DNA of 64,000 bases from Acidiferrum sp963771295 (GTDB lineage Bacteria > Acidobacteriota > Terriglobia > Acidiferrales > UBA7541), in the NCBI GenBank assembly GCA_963771295.1, contig CAVYTB010000014.1, forward strand, positions 124,001-188,000, in the 5' to 3' direction. Below are positions 17,777-28,200 of the stretch, in pieces. Each line of letters opens with the position of its first letter. The first letter of the stretch is position 1. A model generated the notes under the pieces. That model was given only the letters and a program-made list of their open reading frames with translations. It made no database searches and was not told the origin of the DNA. Both the position numbers and the translations under genes were made by a program.

Positions 17777-20014
17777 ATGCGTCTTCACTTATTTGTGTCT
17801 TCGGCCGCGCTGCTTTTGCTGTGCAGTCTAGGCTACGCGCAAGACAAGCCCAGCGAACGTGCACCCAGCGCATCAGCGCCGTCCGAAGCAAAACCTGCAG
17901 CGAAGCCTCGCCTGAAGATTGGGGTGGCACTGGAAGGCGGAGGCGCTTTGGGCATCGCACATCTGGGCGTCTTGAAGTGGTTTGAGGAGCACCACATCCC
18001 CGTTGACTACGTTGCCGGAACCAGCATGGGCGGGTTGGTGGGGGGGCTTTATGCCACCGGAAAGAGCGCGGATGAGTTAAAACAAATTGTGGACCACGCG
18101 GACTGGCCGCAACTTCTAGGCGGAGACATTTCTTACCCGGACCTTGCGTTTCGCCGCAAAGAAGATGCACGCGACGTTCCGAACTCCATCAAAATTGGCC
18201 TCAAAAATGGCCCTCGATTGCCTCCCGGACTTAGCACCGGTGAACACATCAGCTTGCTGATCGACCGCGAAACGCTGAACTACTCCATGGTTCCATCATT
18301 CGACGACCTTCCCATTCCCTTTCGTTGCGTTTCCACGGAACTGATTACCGGCAAGGCATACGTCTTTGACAGGGGGTCTCTTTCGCAGGCCATGCGCGCC
18401 ACCATGTCCATTCCCGGGGTATTTGATCCAGTACGAGAAGGCGACAAAGTTTTCGTCGATGGTGGACTGGTGGACAATCTGCCAACCGACGTGGTGCGCA
18501 ACATGGGCGCGGACGTGGTAATCGCCATCCATCTGCAGATTTCCAAAACCTCCGCGAAAGACATTCAGTCTGCGTTCGAAGTGCTGGGGCGTTCCGTGGA
18601 ATTGATCATTGCCGAGACCGAGATTCGCGGCATGGCTGGGGCCGACGTGATCGTGACAGCAAAGGTGGAAGACTTCAGTACCATGGACTACGAGAAGGCC
18701 AAGGAACTTCTTCAAAAGGGCTACGACGCAGCCGCGGAAAAGGCGCGGATTTTGGAAGCGTACTCGCTCAACGATGCGGACTGGGCCGCGTATCTCGACT
18801 GGAAGCAATCGCGTAAACTAACCACCGTTGGTATTCCACAATTTGTAAAGGTCGAGGGCGTGAATCTGGAATCCGCGCGCGACATTCAAAAATTTCTGCG
18901 TCCCCTCGTCGGCACTCCCGTCAACACCGAACAAATCGACGCGCATCTTACGCGCCTCGCAGGCGTTGGCCGGTGGGACGGCGTCACCTACGGAATGATT
19001 CACGAAGATGGCCGGGATGGCTTGCTGATCCAGATTCGCGAGAAGTCCTACGCTCCGCCCTTGCTGCAGCCGTCGTTCTTCATTGACGGTTCGGAACCTG
19101 AAGACGTGACATTCACGCTGGGGGGCAGAATCACGGCCATGGACGTGTGGGGCGAGCGCTCGGAACTGCGCACCGATTTCCAGTTTGGCGAAACCTACGG
19201 CCTGCAGACGCAATTGTACAAACCGTTCTACACACAGAGCCACTGGTTCTTCGAGCCCTTTGCCGGCGGAAGCCAAAACACCTTCAATATTTACGACAAA
19301 ACCAATCCTCGCGCCGACTATCGCATCGACCGCGTCCTCGGTGGCGTCAATGTTGGCTACACCTTCAATCGCTTCAATCAGCTTTATGTCGGGTACGGAA
19401 TCGGCTTCGAACAGGCAACCCTGCGCCTGGGCCAGCCAGAATTCTCCTCTTATAGCGGCCGCGTTGGCGCCGTACAGATGAGTTACGTTCGCGACCACAC
19501 CAACGAGCCGGTAATTCCTACGGCGGGCTATTATCTGGAGTCGAAATTCTTCTGGTACGACACAGCCCCGGGTGCGACAGAGAAGTTTCCTTCATTGGAC
19601 CTTTATGCCGCATATTTCCATCCGGTCTTCCTGAAAGATTCGGTCTTCCTGATCACTCGCGGCGGTTCTACGTTTGGTTCCAACGGCACCGGAACGCCGC
19701 AATTCTTCCTGGGCGGTCCTGGACGCCTCAGCGCTTACGGCCTTAACGAATTGTTCGGCAACCAGTATTTTCTGGGCCGTGTGGGCTATCTTCACGAGAT
19801 CTTTACATTGCCGCCGTTCGTCGGAAAACAGGTGTACATCTACGGCGCCGGCGAAATCGGCAAGATGTATGGCGATCCGAATGCCCCTCGCCTTTCGGGT
19901 GACGGCGCTCTGGGGCTTCTCGCCGAAACCAGATTTGGGCCGGTCCTGATTGGCGGCAGCGTCGGAGACACCGGCCATCGCAAATGGTTTTTCCAATTGG
20001 GACGCGTTTTTTAA
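17777..20014 (+). CDS. patatin-like phospholipase with POTRA and BamA-type beta-barrel
   Basis: Predicted outer-membrane lipolytic protein of 745 residues, similar in layout to Pseudomonas PlpD (type Vd autotransporter). Signal peptide MRLHLFVSSAALLLLCSLGYA. Patatin domain about 46-350: oxyanion loop EGGGALGIAHLG (53-64), nucleophile Ser83 in GTSMGG, and catalytic Asp in VDGGLVDN. A POTRA-like segment (about 365-440) follows, then a beta-barrel (about 450-745) ending in Phe, as expected for Bam-dependent insertion. The ATG at 17777 has AAGGGGAAA upstream and begins the signal peptide; an earlier in-frame start is rejected. Confidence 0.88.
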   Translation: MRLHLFVSSAALLLLCSLGYAQDKPSERAPSASAPSEAKPAAKPRLKIGVALEGGGALGIAHLGVLKWFEEHHIPVDYVAGTSMGGLVGGLYATGKSADELKQIVDHADWPQLLGGDISYPDLAFRRKEDARDVPNSIKIGLKNGPRLPPGLSTGEHISLLIDRETLNYSMVPSFDDLPIPFRCVSTELITGKAYVFDRGSLSQAMRATMSIPGVFDPVREGDKVFVDGGLVDNLPTDVVRNMGADVVIAIHLQISKTSAKDIQSAFEVLGRSVELIIAETEIRGMAGADVIVTAKVEDFSTMDYEKAKELLQKGYDAAAEKARILEAYSLNDADWAAYLDWKQSRKLTTVGIPQFVKVEGVNLESARDIQKFLRPLVGTPVNTEQIDAHLTRLAGVGRWDGVTYGMIHEDGRDGLLIQIREKSYAPPLLQPSFFIDGSEPEDVTFTLGGRITAMDVWGERSELRTDFQFGETYGLQTQLYKPFYTQSHWFFEPFAGGSQNTFNIYDKTNPRADYRIDRVLGGVNVGYTFNRFNQLYVGYGIGFEQATLRLGQPEFSSYSGRVGAVQMSYVRDHTNEPVIPTAGYYLESKFFWYDTAPGATEKFPSLDLYAAYFHPVFLKDSVFLITRGGSTFGSNGTGTPQFFLGGPGRLSAYGLNELFGNQYFLGRVGYLHEIFTLPPFVGKQVYIYGAGEIGKMYGDPNAPRLSGDGALGLLAETRFGPVLIGGSVGDTGHRKWFFQLGRVF

Positions 20015-20103
20015 TCCATTCATCGGCCGTTAACAATTTAAACGTATAAGAGTGGCTCGCCTTGACGGATTTGCGAACCCAGTAGCCTACTGAAAGGACG
20101 TTT

Positions 20104-21704
20104 ATGGCCACTGCTTCAGCGTCTTCCGTAATGGAAGCGAAACTTAGCCGAGGTCCCGGTCGTGTCGGTATCCTGATTTTTGGCGCCGTGTTAGTCGCCG
20201 GACTGATTTTCATCGGCACCAGCATCTCGCGTGACTTGGCAGGTATAACTCTTGGTTCAGCGTGGCCGTACGTTTTGCTGGGTTTGGCGTTATTGGTGGC
20301 ATTGGGGTTTGAGTTCGTGAACGGTTTTCACGATACCGCGAACGCGGTAGCCACGGTTATCTACACGCACTCGCTGGATCCGAATATCGCCGTGGTGTGG
20401 TCGGGATTCTGGAATTTTGCCGGGTCGTCACTTCGTCAGGCGCGGTTGCTTTCGGCATCGTTTCGTTGCTGCCCGTGGAATTGATTTTGCAAGTGGGAAG
20501 CAATGCGGGCTTCGCGATGGTTTTCGCATTGCTCATGGCCGCCATCTTATGGAATTTGGGTACGTGGTGGCTGGGCTTACCCGCTTCCAGTTCTCACACG
20601 CTGATCGGCTCAATTATCGGGGTGGGTATAGCCAACCAATTGTTGAGCGTAAAGTCTGGAACCAGCGGCGTGGATTGGGCGCAGGCGCTGGGTATCGGCA
20701 AGTCGCTGCTGCTCTCGCCCATTTTTGGATTCATCCTGGCTTTCCTGCTTCTTTCGGTGATGAAAGTGGTCATCAAGCAAAAACAGCTTTACGAAGCGCC
20801 GAAGGGCAACGAGCCGCCTCCGTTCTGGATCCGCGGCTTGCTGATCCTCACCTGCACCGGCGTTTGCTGCTTCCATGGCTCGAACGACGGACAAAAGGGG
20901 ATGGGATTGATCATGCTGATCCTCATCGGAACGGTGCCGACAACCTACGCGTTGAACCACGCGGTCACGTCGAGCCAGTCGCAGGATTTTGTCGCGGTTT
21001 CACGACAGGCTGCCGACACCGTGGGCAAATATGTGACTCCCGAAGCGGTAGTAGGAGATCCGCGCGATGACGTCACAGAATATATCCGCACGAAAGAATT
21101 CAAGCCCAACACGATGCTGGCACTGCGCGTGATGATCAACGATATCGGCACGGAAATGGCCCAGTTCAAGGAGCTCGCCAAGGTTCCTCGCGAACAAGTG
21201 CGCAACTTCCGCAACGATATGTACGTGGTCAGCGAAGCTATCCGGCTGATGCAGAAATCCGGCAAGCCGACATTCACCCCGCCAGATATAGCCGTGCTCA
21301 AAAATTACAAAGTTCACGTTGATCGGTCCACACGCTTCATCCCCCTGTGGGTTAAGGTTGCGGTCGCGCTCGCGCTTGGCCTCGGCACCATGGTCGGATG
21401 GAAGCGCATCGTCGTCACCGTAGGCGAGAAAATCGGAAAGAATCATTTGACCTACGCGCAAGGGGCGGCCGCGGAAATCACTGCCATGGCCACAATCGGC
21501 GCCGCCGACGGGCTTGGGCTGCCGGTCAGCACCACGCACGTCCTTTCTTCCGGGGTGGCAGGTACAATGATGGCAAACCACTCTGGCTTGCAATGGGCCA
21601 CGGTGCGCAACCTGCTGCTGGCATGGGTTTTGACCCTGCCGGCCGCCATGACGCTTTCCGGCTTCCTGTTGTTCGCGTTCCGGCAGTTCGTCTTCCGCGG
21701 CTAG
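20104..21704 (+). pseudogene. PiT-family inorganic phosphate transporter, interrupted by a one-base frameshift
   Basis: Low-affinity phosphate/cation symporter of the PiT family, split in two frames. Frame one (20104-20484) encodes the N-terminus and first signature, EFVNGFHDTANAVATVIYTH. Frame two (open from 20397) continues with TSSGAVAFGIVSLLPVELIL and holds the second signature STTHVLSSGVAGTM. Adding one G in the GGG run at 20422-20424 restores a continuous NFAG-VVTSSGAVAFG. No other lesion is seen over about 530 codons, so either the break is recent or it is a sequencing error. A PhoU-like soluble region (about residues 290-400) sits between the membrane halves. ATG has GAAAGGACG upstream. 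Confidence 0.85.
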
Positions 21705-21798
21705 CCGCCGGCGTATCAGTGGCCCCCGCTATTTACCGGCAGGGTGGGCCCTGACCAATTCAAATTGAATCTTAGAAAGCGAACCACGGCTTTCAGGG

Positions 21799-22461
21799 TC
21801 AAGTGCGCCGGTTTGCGACATTCAAGAATGGAAGAACCCCTAGCGTCAATGCAAAAGCGGGGAAGATTACCCATGGAAGAAAACCGAGCGCAACGTAGCC
21901 GGGATGCTTCCAGATAAACGGATTCTTTTCGATAAAAATGCCAGTTAGCAAGGCAAAAGCGAGTACGCCGAACATTGCAATTGAGGGAGTCAATCCCGCA
22001 GCGATCAGTGCGCGGCGGCTCCCCCCCGCGCGGCGAGACAGATACGCGGCGCATGCGCCGAAAACGGGCAGGGTGATCAGCCAGATCAGATAGGGCATCA
22101 GCGGCGGTCCCCCGTGAAACGAACTGCTTTCTGGATTCCAGCTTAATCGCTGAAGCAGCATGAGCCAGAGCATTGACGCCGTCAGCGTCATTAAGCTCGG
22201 CAACCAGAACTGCTTTGACCGGTCATTCATTATGCCCTCCTCGCTTTTGGCGTCAGAAATTTCGCGTGCCAGTTCCTGCCAGTCAGCGGCCTGACTTAGA
22301 GCAATGTCGATTGCCTGAGACTCGTTGACTCCACGAGCCCGACAGCTTTGGTAGACGTCCTCCAGATGGGTGGCGAGTTCCGCAACGACCTCATGTCGCG
22401 CTTCCGGTGAAAGCGTCAATGCGCCCATTCGCTCAACGATCAGACGATTCCAATCAGGCAT
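21799..22461 (-). CDS. HAAS-type membrane protein, PadR partner
   Basis: Membrane protein of 220 residues. The N-terminal 75 residues form a helical, soluble HAAS/permease-prefix-like domain (LSPEARHEVVAELATHLEDVY). About four transmembrane segments follow (near 88-105, 120-140, 150-172 and 185-210). It overlaps the upstream PadR gene by 8 bases, the usual arrangement in which a PadR regulator controls a HAAS-domain membrane protein. Function of the membrane part is unknown. In many acidobacteria this slot is filled by a MacB-type permease, absent here. Confidence 0.7.
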   Translation of the reverse strand: MPDWNRLIVERMGALTLSPEARHEVVAELATHLEDVYQSCRARGVNESQAIDIALSQAADWQELAREISDAKSEEGIMNDRSKQFWLPSLMTLTASMLWLMLLQRLSWNPESSSFHGGPPLMPYLIWLITLPVFGACAAYLSRRAGGSRRALIAAGLTPSIAMFGVLAFALLTGIFIEKNPFIWKHPGYVALGFLPWVIFPAFALTLGVLPFLNVANRRT

Positions 22462-22795
22462 GGCTCACCTTCGCGACGCGGCGCATCACACGAAAAAGAT
22501 TGGCCCATTCCTCGCGCATGGGCTGAAGCATTTTCCGCCCGCGCGGCGTCAGGCGATAGCACCTGCGCCGGCGCCCGTTTGCAGCCGTCTCCCAAGCTCC
22601 CTTCAGCCAGCCACGATTCTCCATGCGGTATAGCATCGGGTAGAGCGCCGCGAGGGTGAATTGCAGCGCGCCTTTGGACTGCTGCTCGATCTGGCGGGCG
22701 ATTTCGTAGCCGTGTAGCGGCTCGTTTTCCAGGACGCTGAGGATCGCCAGCTCCGCGGTTCCTCGCTTCAACTCCGTGCGAATCACAGTCACCAC
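22454..22795 (-). CDS. PadR-family transcriptional regulator
   Basis: Winged-helix repressor of about 113 residues. The N-terminal PadR domain is clear: LKRGTAELAILSVLENEPLHGYEI, the recognition region LYPMLYRMENRGWLKG, and the wing RRRCYRLTPRGRK. Three in-frame GTG codons lie at the start; AAGG upstream suits the third (MIRTEL) best, so the true protein may be slightly shorter. Expected to repress its own operon by binding the repeated AT-rich site directly upstream. Confidence 0.88.
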   Translation of the reverse strand: MVTVIRTELKRGTAELAILSVLENEPLHGYEIARQIEQQSKGALQFTLAALYPMLYRMENRGWLKGAWETAANGRRRRCYRLTPRGRKMLQPMREEWANLFRVMRRVAKVSHA

Positions 22796-22820
22796 CTTAT
22801 ATATAGGAGTCTTATATATA
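22796..22820 (-). promoter_or_regulatory. tandem CTTATATATA repeat upstream of padR (operator/promoter)
   Basis: CTTATATATA occurs at 22796-22805 and again at 22811-22820, a 15-base period. Each contains the self-complementary TATATA, in an otherwise GC-rich neighbourhood. The position just before the start suits a -10 region and a PadR autoregulatory operator. Confidence 0.55.
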
Positions 22821-22887
22821 CGACGGACAATGTCAAGAGGACGCGGCCGCGGGCTGATTCGTAGATGGAAACTGGCTTATGGGAGAC

Positions 22888-23832
22888 TCAGGCCCTAGCG
22901 GTGTGGAAGCTTCGCCCGCTCTCGGTGATTTGGCGTACGGTCGACGCCACCTCGGGGCGGCAGCGTATCCCAGGATGCATCGCCTTGGCCATAGCGGCGA
23001 TTCCTGTCACCAGCCTCAGACTTGGCCGGGAAACGTAGCTGTTCGCCTCCAGCGCATAAACACGCCCATTGCGCACCGCCGGTATGCGGCGCCATTCGTC
23101 CGGCAGGCTCAGCGACAGATACTCCGCGGCGGCCTGGTCTTTTCGATAGCCGCAAGGCGCAATCAGTAAAACGTCGGGCGCCGCTTCGATGATCTCTTCC
23201 GCCGTGACGCGTCGCGAAGGTGTCCCCGGCTTTCCCAGCACATCCACTCCACCGGAGAACTGGATCATTTCCGGCACCCAGTGGCCGCCAACATAAAACG
23301 GTTGAAGCCATTCCAGCAGCACCACGCGGGGCCGCTCCGATTGCCCATCCAGTTCTCTTTGGATCTCGGCCAGCCGCGCGCCGACTTTTTCCAGCAGTTC
23401 CTGAGCCCGTGGAAAACGAAGCGTCTCTTCTCCCATCCAGAGCACATCGCGCCACACATCGCCAAGATCCTGGGGATTCAAACAGAGCACCTGCGGGCAT
23501 TTGTGAAAGCGCGCAAGCGTGGCGGCCAGGTCGTCGGGGGAAGCAGCGCAAACGTGGCATAAATCCTGAGTGACGATCAAGTCGGGCGCCAGCGCTTCGA
23601 GCACGTCGCTATCCACGGCGTACAAACTCTCGCCACGTGCGACGTACTCTCGCACCAGGCGATCAATTTCTGCGGGACTGGCATCGTGCGGCAGGCGCGA
23701 GTGGATGACGGCTGTCTTCGTTTTTGCGCGCGCAGGAAAATCACATTCGTGGCTGACACCGACAATCTCTCGATCGAAGCCCAGCGCAAACAGCACTTCC
23801 GTGGCGGACGGTAAAAGAGAGACAATGCGCAT
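22888..23832 (-). CDS. cobalamin-binding protein (BtuF-like, periplasmic-binding fold)
   Basis: Protein of about 314 residues with the class III substrate-binding fold used by BtuF and siderophore-binding proteins. It starts directly with RIVSLLPSATEVLFALGFDREIVGVSHECD, the conserved N-terminus of cobalamin-binding members. Later motifs include DLIVTQDLCHVCAAS and a Trp-rich EWLQPFYVGGHWVPEMI. No signal peptide is seen, so a cytosolic role (corrinoid salvage or sensing) is possible. No BtuC/BtuD transporter genes are adjacent. The start at 23832 removes a six-codon extension that has no support. Confidence 0.8.
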   Translation of the reverse strand: MRIVSLLPSATEVLFALGFDREIVGVSHECDFPARAKTKTAVIHSRLPHDASPAEIDRLVREYVARGESLYAVDSDVLEALAPDLIVTQDLCHVCAASPDDLAATLARFHKCPQVLCLNPQDLGDVWRDVLWMGEETLRFPRAQELLEKVGARLAEIQRELDGQSERPRVVLLEWLQPFYVGGHWVPEMIQFSGGVDVLGKPGTPSRRVTAEEIIEAAPDVLLIAPCGYRKDQAAAEYLSLSLPDEWRRIPAVRNGRVYALEANSYVSRPSLRLVTGIAAMAKAMHPGIRCRPEVASTVRQITESGRSFHTARA

Positions 23833-23913
23833 TCCCGGACTGTACCACAAACGGCCTCTAATTCACGTGTTGGGATTCTGCCGACCGGGCTGCCGTGTGC
23901 CAATTGGCGGGCG

Positions 23914-25182
23914 TTACTGGTAAAGAAAATACTTTCGGCGCATTTGATCGTAAGCGGCAAGACTTTTCGCCCAGCCGTCAACGATTTGAGCAGGCGTTGT
24001 CCCCGATTGCAGTTGACTGACCGTTTCACTATTGCCGAGGAGCAACAACATTTTCTCCGTCTCGAAATCTGCCGGGTACTTCTTCTGCAGAATCTCGGCA
24101 ATTTCCAGCCCCATGCGCATGGACCGCACCGCGGCGCGATCGGTCACCTTGATGCCCACTCCGCCGCAATGTTGGCCCGCGTACAATCCACTCACAGGAA
24201 TGAATCGCTGGTTCGCAAAGTGCAAGCCCGGCAAATTCTTCGCATTCAACTCTGCGGCCACTTCCTCGCCGTTGATCCACGGAGCCCCAAACTCTTCGAA
24301 TGGCGCTTCTGTGCCGCGACCCACGGAAACGCCGGCATTTTGCAGGATCTCGAGTCCGGGATAAAGAATCGAGCCCTTCAGTGTGCGCAGATTCGGCGAC
24401 GGCGGAATCCAACGCAGTCCGGTGCTCTCAAAAAAGTAGTTGCGGTGCCAACCCTTCATGGGAATCACGTGCAGCTTCACATCGATGTGATTCTCCGTAT
24501 TGAAGAGCTGCGCAAGTTCTCCGATGGTCAGGCCATAGCGGACCGGCAGCGGAAAGTAGGCGACGAAAGCAGTCTTGTCGGCGTCCAGCATCGGCCCTTC
24601 GACAATGTCGCCGGCGATCGGATTGGGCCGGTCCAGCACGTAAAACTCGATTCCCTTTTTCGCCGCTTCCTCCATGCAGTAGCCCATGGTGGTCGTGTAG
24701 GTGTAGAAGCGCACGCCGGCGTCTTGCACATCAAAGACCAGCGCGTCGATACCATTCAACATTTCATCGGTAGGCCGGTTGTGATCTCCATACAGACTGT
24801 AAATTGGCAAACCGGTTGAAGCATCCTTCGAACTCGGCACGTTGTCATCGGCATGTCCCGCGATGCCGTGTTCCGGGCTGAACAATGCGACCAGTTGAAC
24901 ACCAGGTGCGTGCGCGAGGAGTTGCACCGTCGAGCGCTCCTGCGTATCGACGCCCGTGTGATTCGTGATCAGTCCAACACGCTTACCGTGAAGGGGCGCG
25001 AATTTCTGAGCTTCTAGAACGTCCAGGCCCGTCTGCACGCGGGCCACGTGGCTTTTCGTCGGCCTGCCGTGCTTCTGTGCCGCGGCCCCGTCACCGGGCG
25101 CGGCCATCCCGATCGCCGGCACCAAAATCAGATATATGCCAAGCTTGAGAAACACCAGAGCCAACCTTTGCGATGGTTTCAT
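23914..25182 (-). CDS. namZ: exo-beta-N-acetylmuramidase NamZ (DUF1343, GH171)
   Basis: Secreted or periplasmic glycosidase that removes MurNAc from the non-reducing end of peptidoglycan fragments. The protein has about 422 residues with a signal peptide (FLKLGIYLILVPAIGMA). DUF1343 motifs are strong: KRVGLITNHTGVD, ALFSPEHGIAG, ALVFDVQDAGVRFYTY and VLDRPNPI(A)G near the middle. It is divergent from the NagZ-amidase fusion gene, 112 bases apart. In Bacillus subtilis, NamZ, NagZ and AmiE act together in wall turnover, and all three activities are encoded here. A TATCAT box ends 8 bases before the ATG and there is no well-spaced ribosome site, so the mRNA may be leaderless. Confidence 0.88.
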   Translation of the reverse strand: MKPSQRLALVFLKLGIYLILVPAIGMAAPGDGAAAQKHGRPTKSHVARVQTGLDVLEAQKFAPLHGKRVGLITNHTGVDTQERSTVQLLAHAPGVQLVALFSPEHGIAGHADDNVPSSKDASTGLPIYSLYGDHNRPTDEMLNGIDALVFDVQDAGVRFYTYTTTMGYCMEEAAKKGIEFYVLDRPNPIAGDIVEGPMLDADKTAFVAYFPLPVRYGLTIGELAQLFNTENHIDVKLHVIPMKGWHRNYFFESTGLRWIPPSPNLRTLKGSILYPGLEILQNAGVSVGRGTEAPFEEFGAPWINGEEVAAELNAKNLPGLHFANQRFIPVSGLYAGQHCGGVGIKVTDRAAVRSMRMGLEIAEILQKKYPADFETEKMLLLLGNSETVSQLQSGTTPAQIVDGWAKSLAAYDQMRRKYFLYQ

Positions 25183-25294
25183 ACTCCCCAATGATATTCT
25201 GGAACTCGCCGATTGCACTTGGATTGTGAGCGCAGAGTGCGCGTGCTATATACAGTCAAAGCACCGGGCGCAACGGCTGGGGGACCTTCTGAAC

Positions 25295-28200
25295 ATGCGT
25301 TGGCGCTACGCGGGACCAGTTGCTCTGCCATTTTTGCTTATGTTCTCAATAACACTGAAAGCTCGAAACCACAGCCGCAGCGCACAACCTGCGGAAGCTT
25401 CCGCGGAGAGCAGCAAGAACGCGGCTCAGGAGTCTGCTACGGTGAAGCTGACGCCGGAACAAACGAAGTGGGTGGAAGACACGCTTCGCCAGATGAGCGT
25501 CGAAGAAAAAGTGGGCCAGGTGCTCTTCGCTACTTACCACGGCAGCTTCACCTCCACGGATTCTCCCGCGTATGCGCAGATGCTTCACAGCATTAACGAC
25601 CTGCACGTCGGCGGATTCATCACCATCACGCATGGCTCGCCACTCGGCATCGTGAAGAGCCAGGCCTATCCCACCGCGGTGCTCACGAATCAACTGCAGT
25701 CCAAATCGAAGCTGCCGCTGTTGTTCGGAGCGGATTTCGAGCGTGGCGCGGCGATGCGTCTCGATGAAGGCACGTCATTCCCCACAACCATGGCTCTGGC
25801 TGCCGCTGGAAATCCCAAAGACGCCCACACCATGGGAAAAATCACGGCGCTGGAAGCACGCGCCGTAGGTATTCAATGGATTTACGCGCCGGTGGCCGAC
25901 GTGAACAACAATCCGGGGAACCCCATCATCAACACGCGCTCGTTTGGTGAGAACCCGGCCTCGGTATCCGAATATGTCGCGGAGTTTGTTCGTGGCGTGC
26001 AGGAAAATGGCGGCCTGGCCACCGCAAAGCATTTTCCCGGGCATGGCGATACTGCGGCCGACTCGCACATCGATCTTCCGGTAATTAAGGCCAATCGCGA
26101 TCGCCTGGAGCATCTGGAACTTGTACCGTTTCGCGCGGCCATCGCGGCTGGCGTCGGCAGCATCATGACTGGCCACCTGAATGTGCCGGCGTTTGAGCCG
26201 GATCCCAATACGCCCGCGACTCTTTCTTCCGCTATCCTTACGGATCTTCTGCGAAAGCAACTTGGCTTCGAGGGACTTGTCGTCACCGATGCGATGGACA
26301 TGGGCGGGATCACCGTTCGCTTTGCCCCGGGGGATGCCGCTGTGCGCGCGTTTCTGGCGGGCGCGGACGCGTTGCTGATGCCGCCAATTCCCGACGCGGC
26401 CTACGATGCGATGCTGGCCGCGGCAAAATCGGGCGAAATTACCCAGGAACGGCTGAACGCTTCCGTGCGGCGACTTCTGCAGGCCAAGGCGCGCCTCGGC
26501 TTGAATGCCAATCGCCTGGTGGATCTGAATGCGTTAAACGCGAAGTTCGGCAGCGTAGCCTGGCAGGCCGAGTCGCAGGATATTTCTGATCGCGGCATTA
26601 CGCTGCTTCGCGACACGCCACACCGCTTGCCGCTCGACGGAACAAAGCCGGCGCGCGCTCTGCTGGTTTCGCTTTATGCCGACCCTGAGCCCTACCCGGG
26701 CGAGGATCTGGAGCGCGAACTCAAATCGCGTTTTGACTCGCTCACGACGCTTCGCGCCGACACGAAATTTGTGAAAGCCGACATGCTGAAGCTTCCCTCG
26801 CCAGACACTTACGACGTCGCGATTCTGGCTTTGTTCGTGCGCGTCAGCGACCGCAAGGGCGATGTCGACGTCCCGGCAGATCAGTTGCCGCTCATCGATC
26901 AGATTTACAAGTCTGGCAAGCCGGTGATCACCGTCAGCATGGGCAGCCCTTATCTGATTGAGCGTTTCCCTCAGGCGCAAACCTGGCTTGCTGCATTTGG
27001 AATCAGCGATGTCGCGCAAATCTCCGTTGCGCGCGCGCTGTTCGGACAAATTCCCATTCGCGGGCATCTCCCGGTTACGATTCCTGGCCTCGATCTGAAG
27101 GCCGGTTACGGCATCGAGGTTCCCGCCAATCCCATGACGCTGCAACCCATGGACGTGCGCGGCGAAGCGCAACTGCAGCCGGCGTTCGCTGAAGTTGAAA
27201 AAGCCATTGTGGACAAGGCTTTTCCTGGTGCGACGATTGCCGTCGGCTATCGCGGCAAAGTTTCGTATCACTCGTTTGGAAAATTGAGCTACGAGGCGGA
27301 CTCTCCCGCAACCAAGATCGATACGATGTACGACCTTGCGTCACTCACGAAAGTCGTCGTCACCACCACGCTGGTGGAAAAGCTTGTTGAAGGCGACTTC
27401 CCTTCGCCACTCGATCTTGACGCGCCCATCGAGCGCTACCTGCCAGAATGGATTGACGGGCAGCCGGCTGACGGACCGCACAAGGTTACTGTCAAAAGCC
27501 CGCAGGAACTCCACGACTGGGGCGCGGCGCGGCAAATCGCGTGGCGCCACAAAGTCACCGTGCGGTACCTGATGACGCACACTTCCGGCCTGCCTCCCTT
27601 CAAGGAATATTGGCGCACCTCAAAGGGCAAGGCCGACACGCTGAAAGACATTTTTGCGGAACCGTTGGAGTACGAGCCTGGCACCAAGGTGGTCTACTCG
27701 GACCTGGGCATTATTTTGATGGCCGAGATCATTCAGCGCCTGACCGGCACGCCGCTCGATGTGCTCGCTAACGAGTATATTTTCAATCCCATCGGCATGA
27801 AAAATACGATGTACAACCCGCCCAAGAAACTTTGGCCGGAAATTGCGCCGACGGAAATCGATAACCAACTGCGCCACCGTCTGGTGCAAGGCGAAGTGCA
27901 CGACGAGAATGCTTATGCGATTGGCGGAGTTTCCGGGCACGCGGGCGTGTTCAGCACGTCGCCGGACCTGGCCGCCTTCTGCCAGATGCTGCTGAATGGC
28001 GGCGTTTATGCGCATAACCGCATCCTGAAGCGCGCGACGATCGCGGAGTTTACCGTGCCTCAGCCCGTGGCTCAGAACACGCGCACGCTGGGTTGGGTGG
28101 TGCCTACCGAGGGCAGTTCGAGCGGCCACTACTTTTCGTCACACAGTTACGGCCATACGGGCTTCACTGGCACAACCATCTGGATCGACCCGGACCGCCA

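Noticed and set aside
20397..20484. programmed ribosomal frameshift in the phosphate transporter
   Set aside because: No X-XXY-YYZ slippery site or obvious stimulatory stem was seen; a one-base loss in a G-run is simpler.
22796..23900. cobalamin riboswitch near the BtuF-like gene
   Set aside because: No B12-box-like or long structured leader was recognised upstream of 23832; the gap is only about 80 bases.
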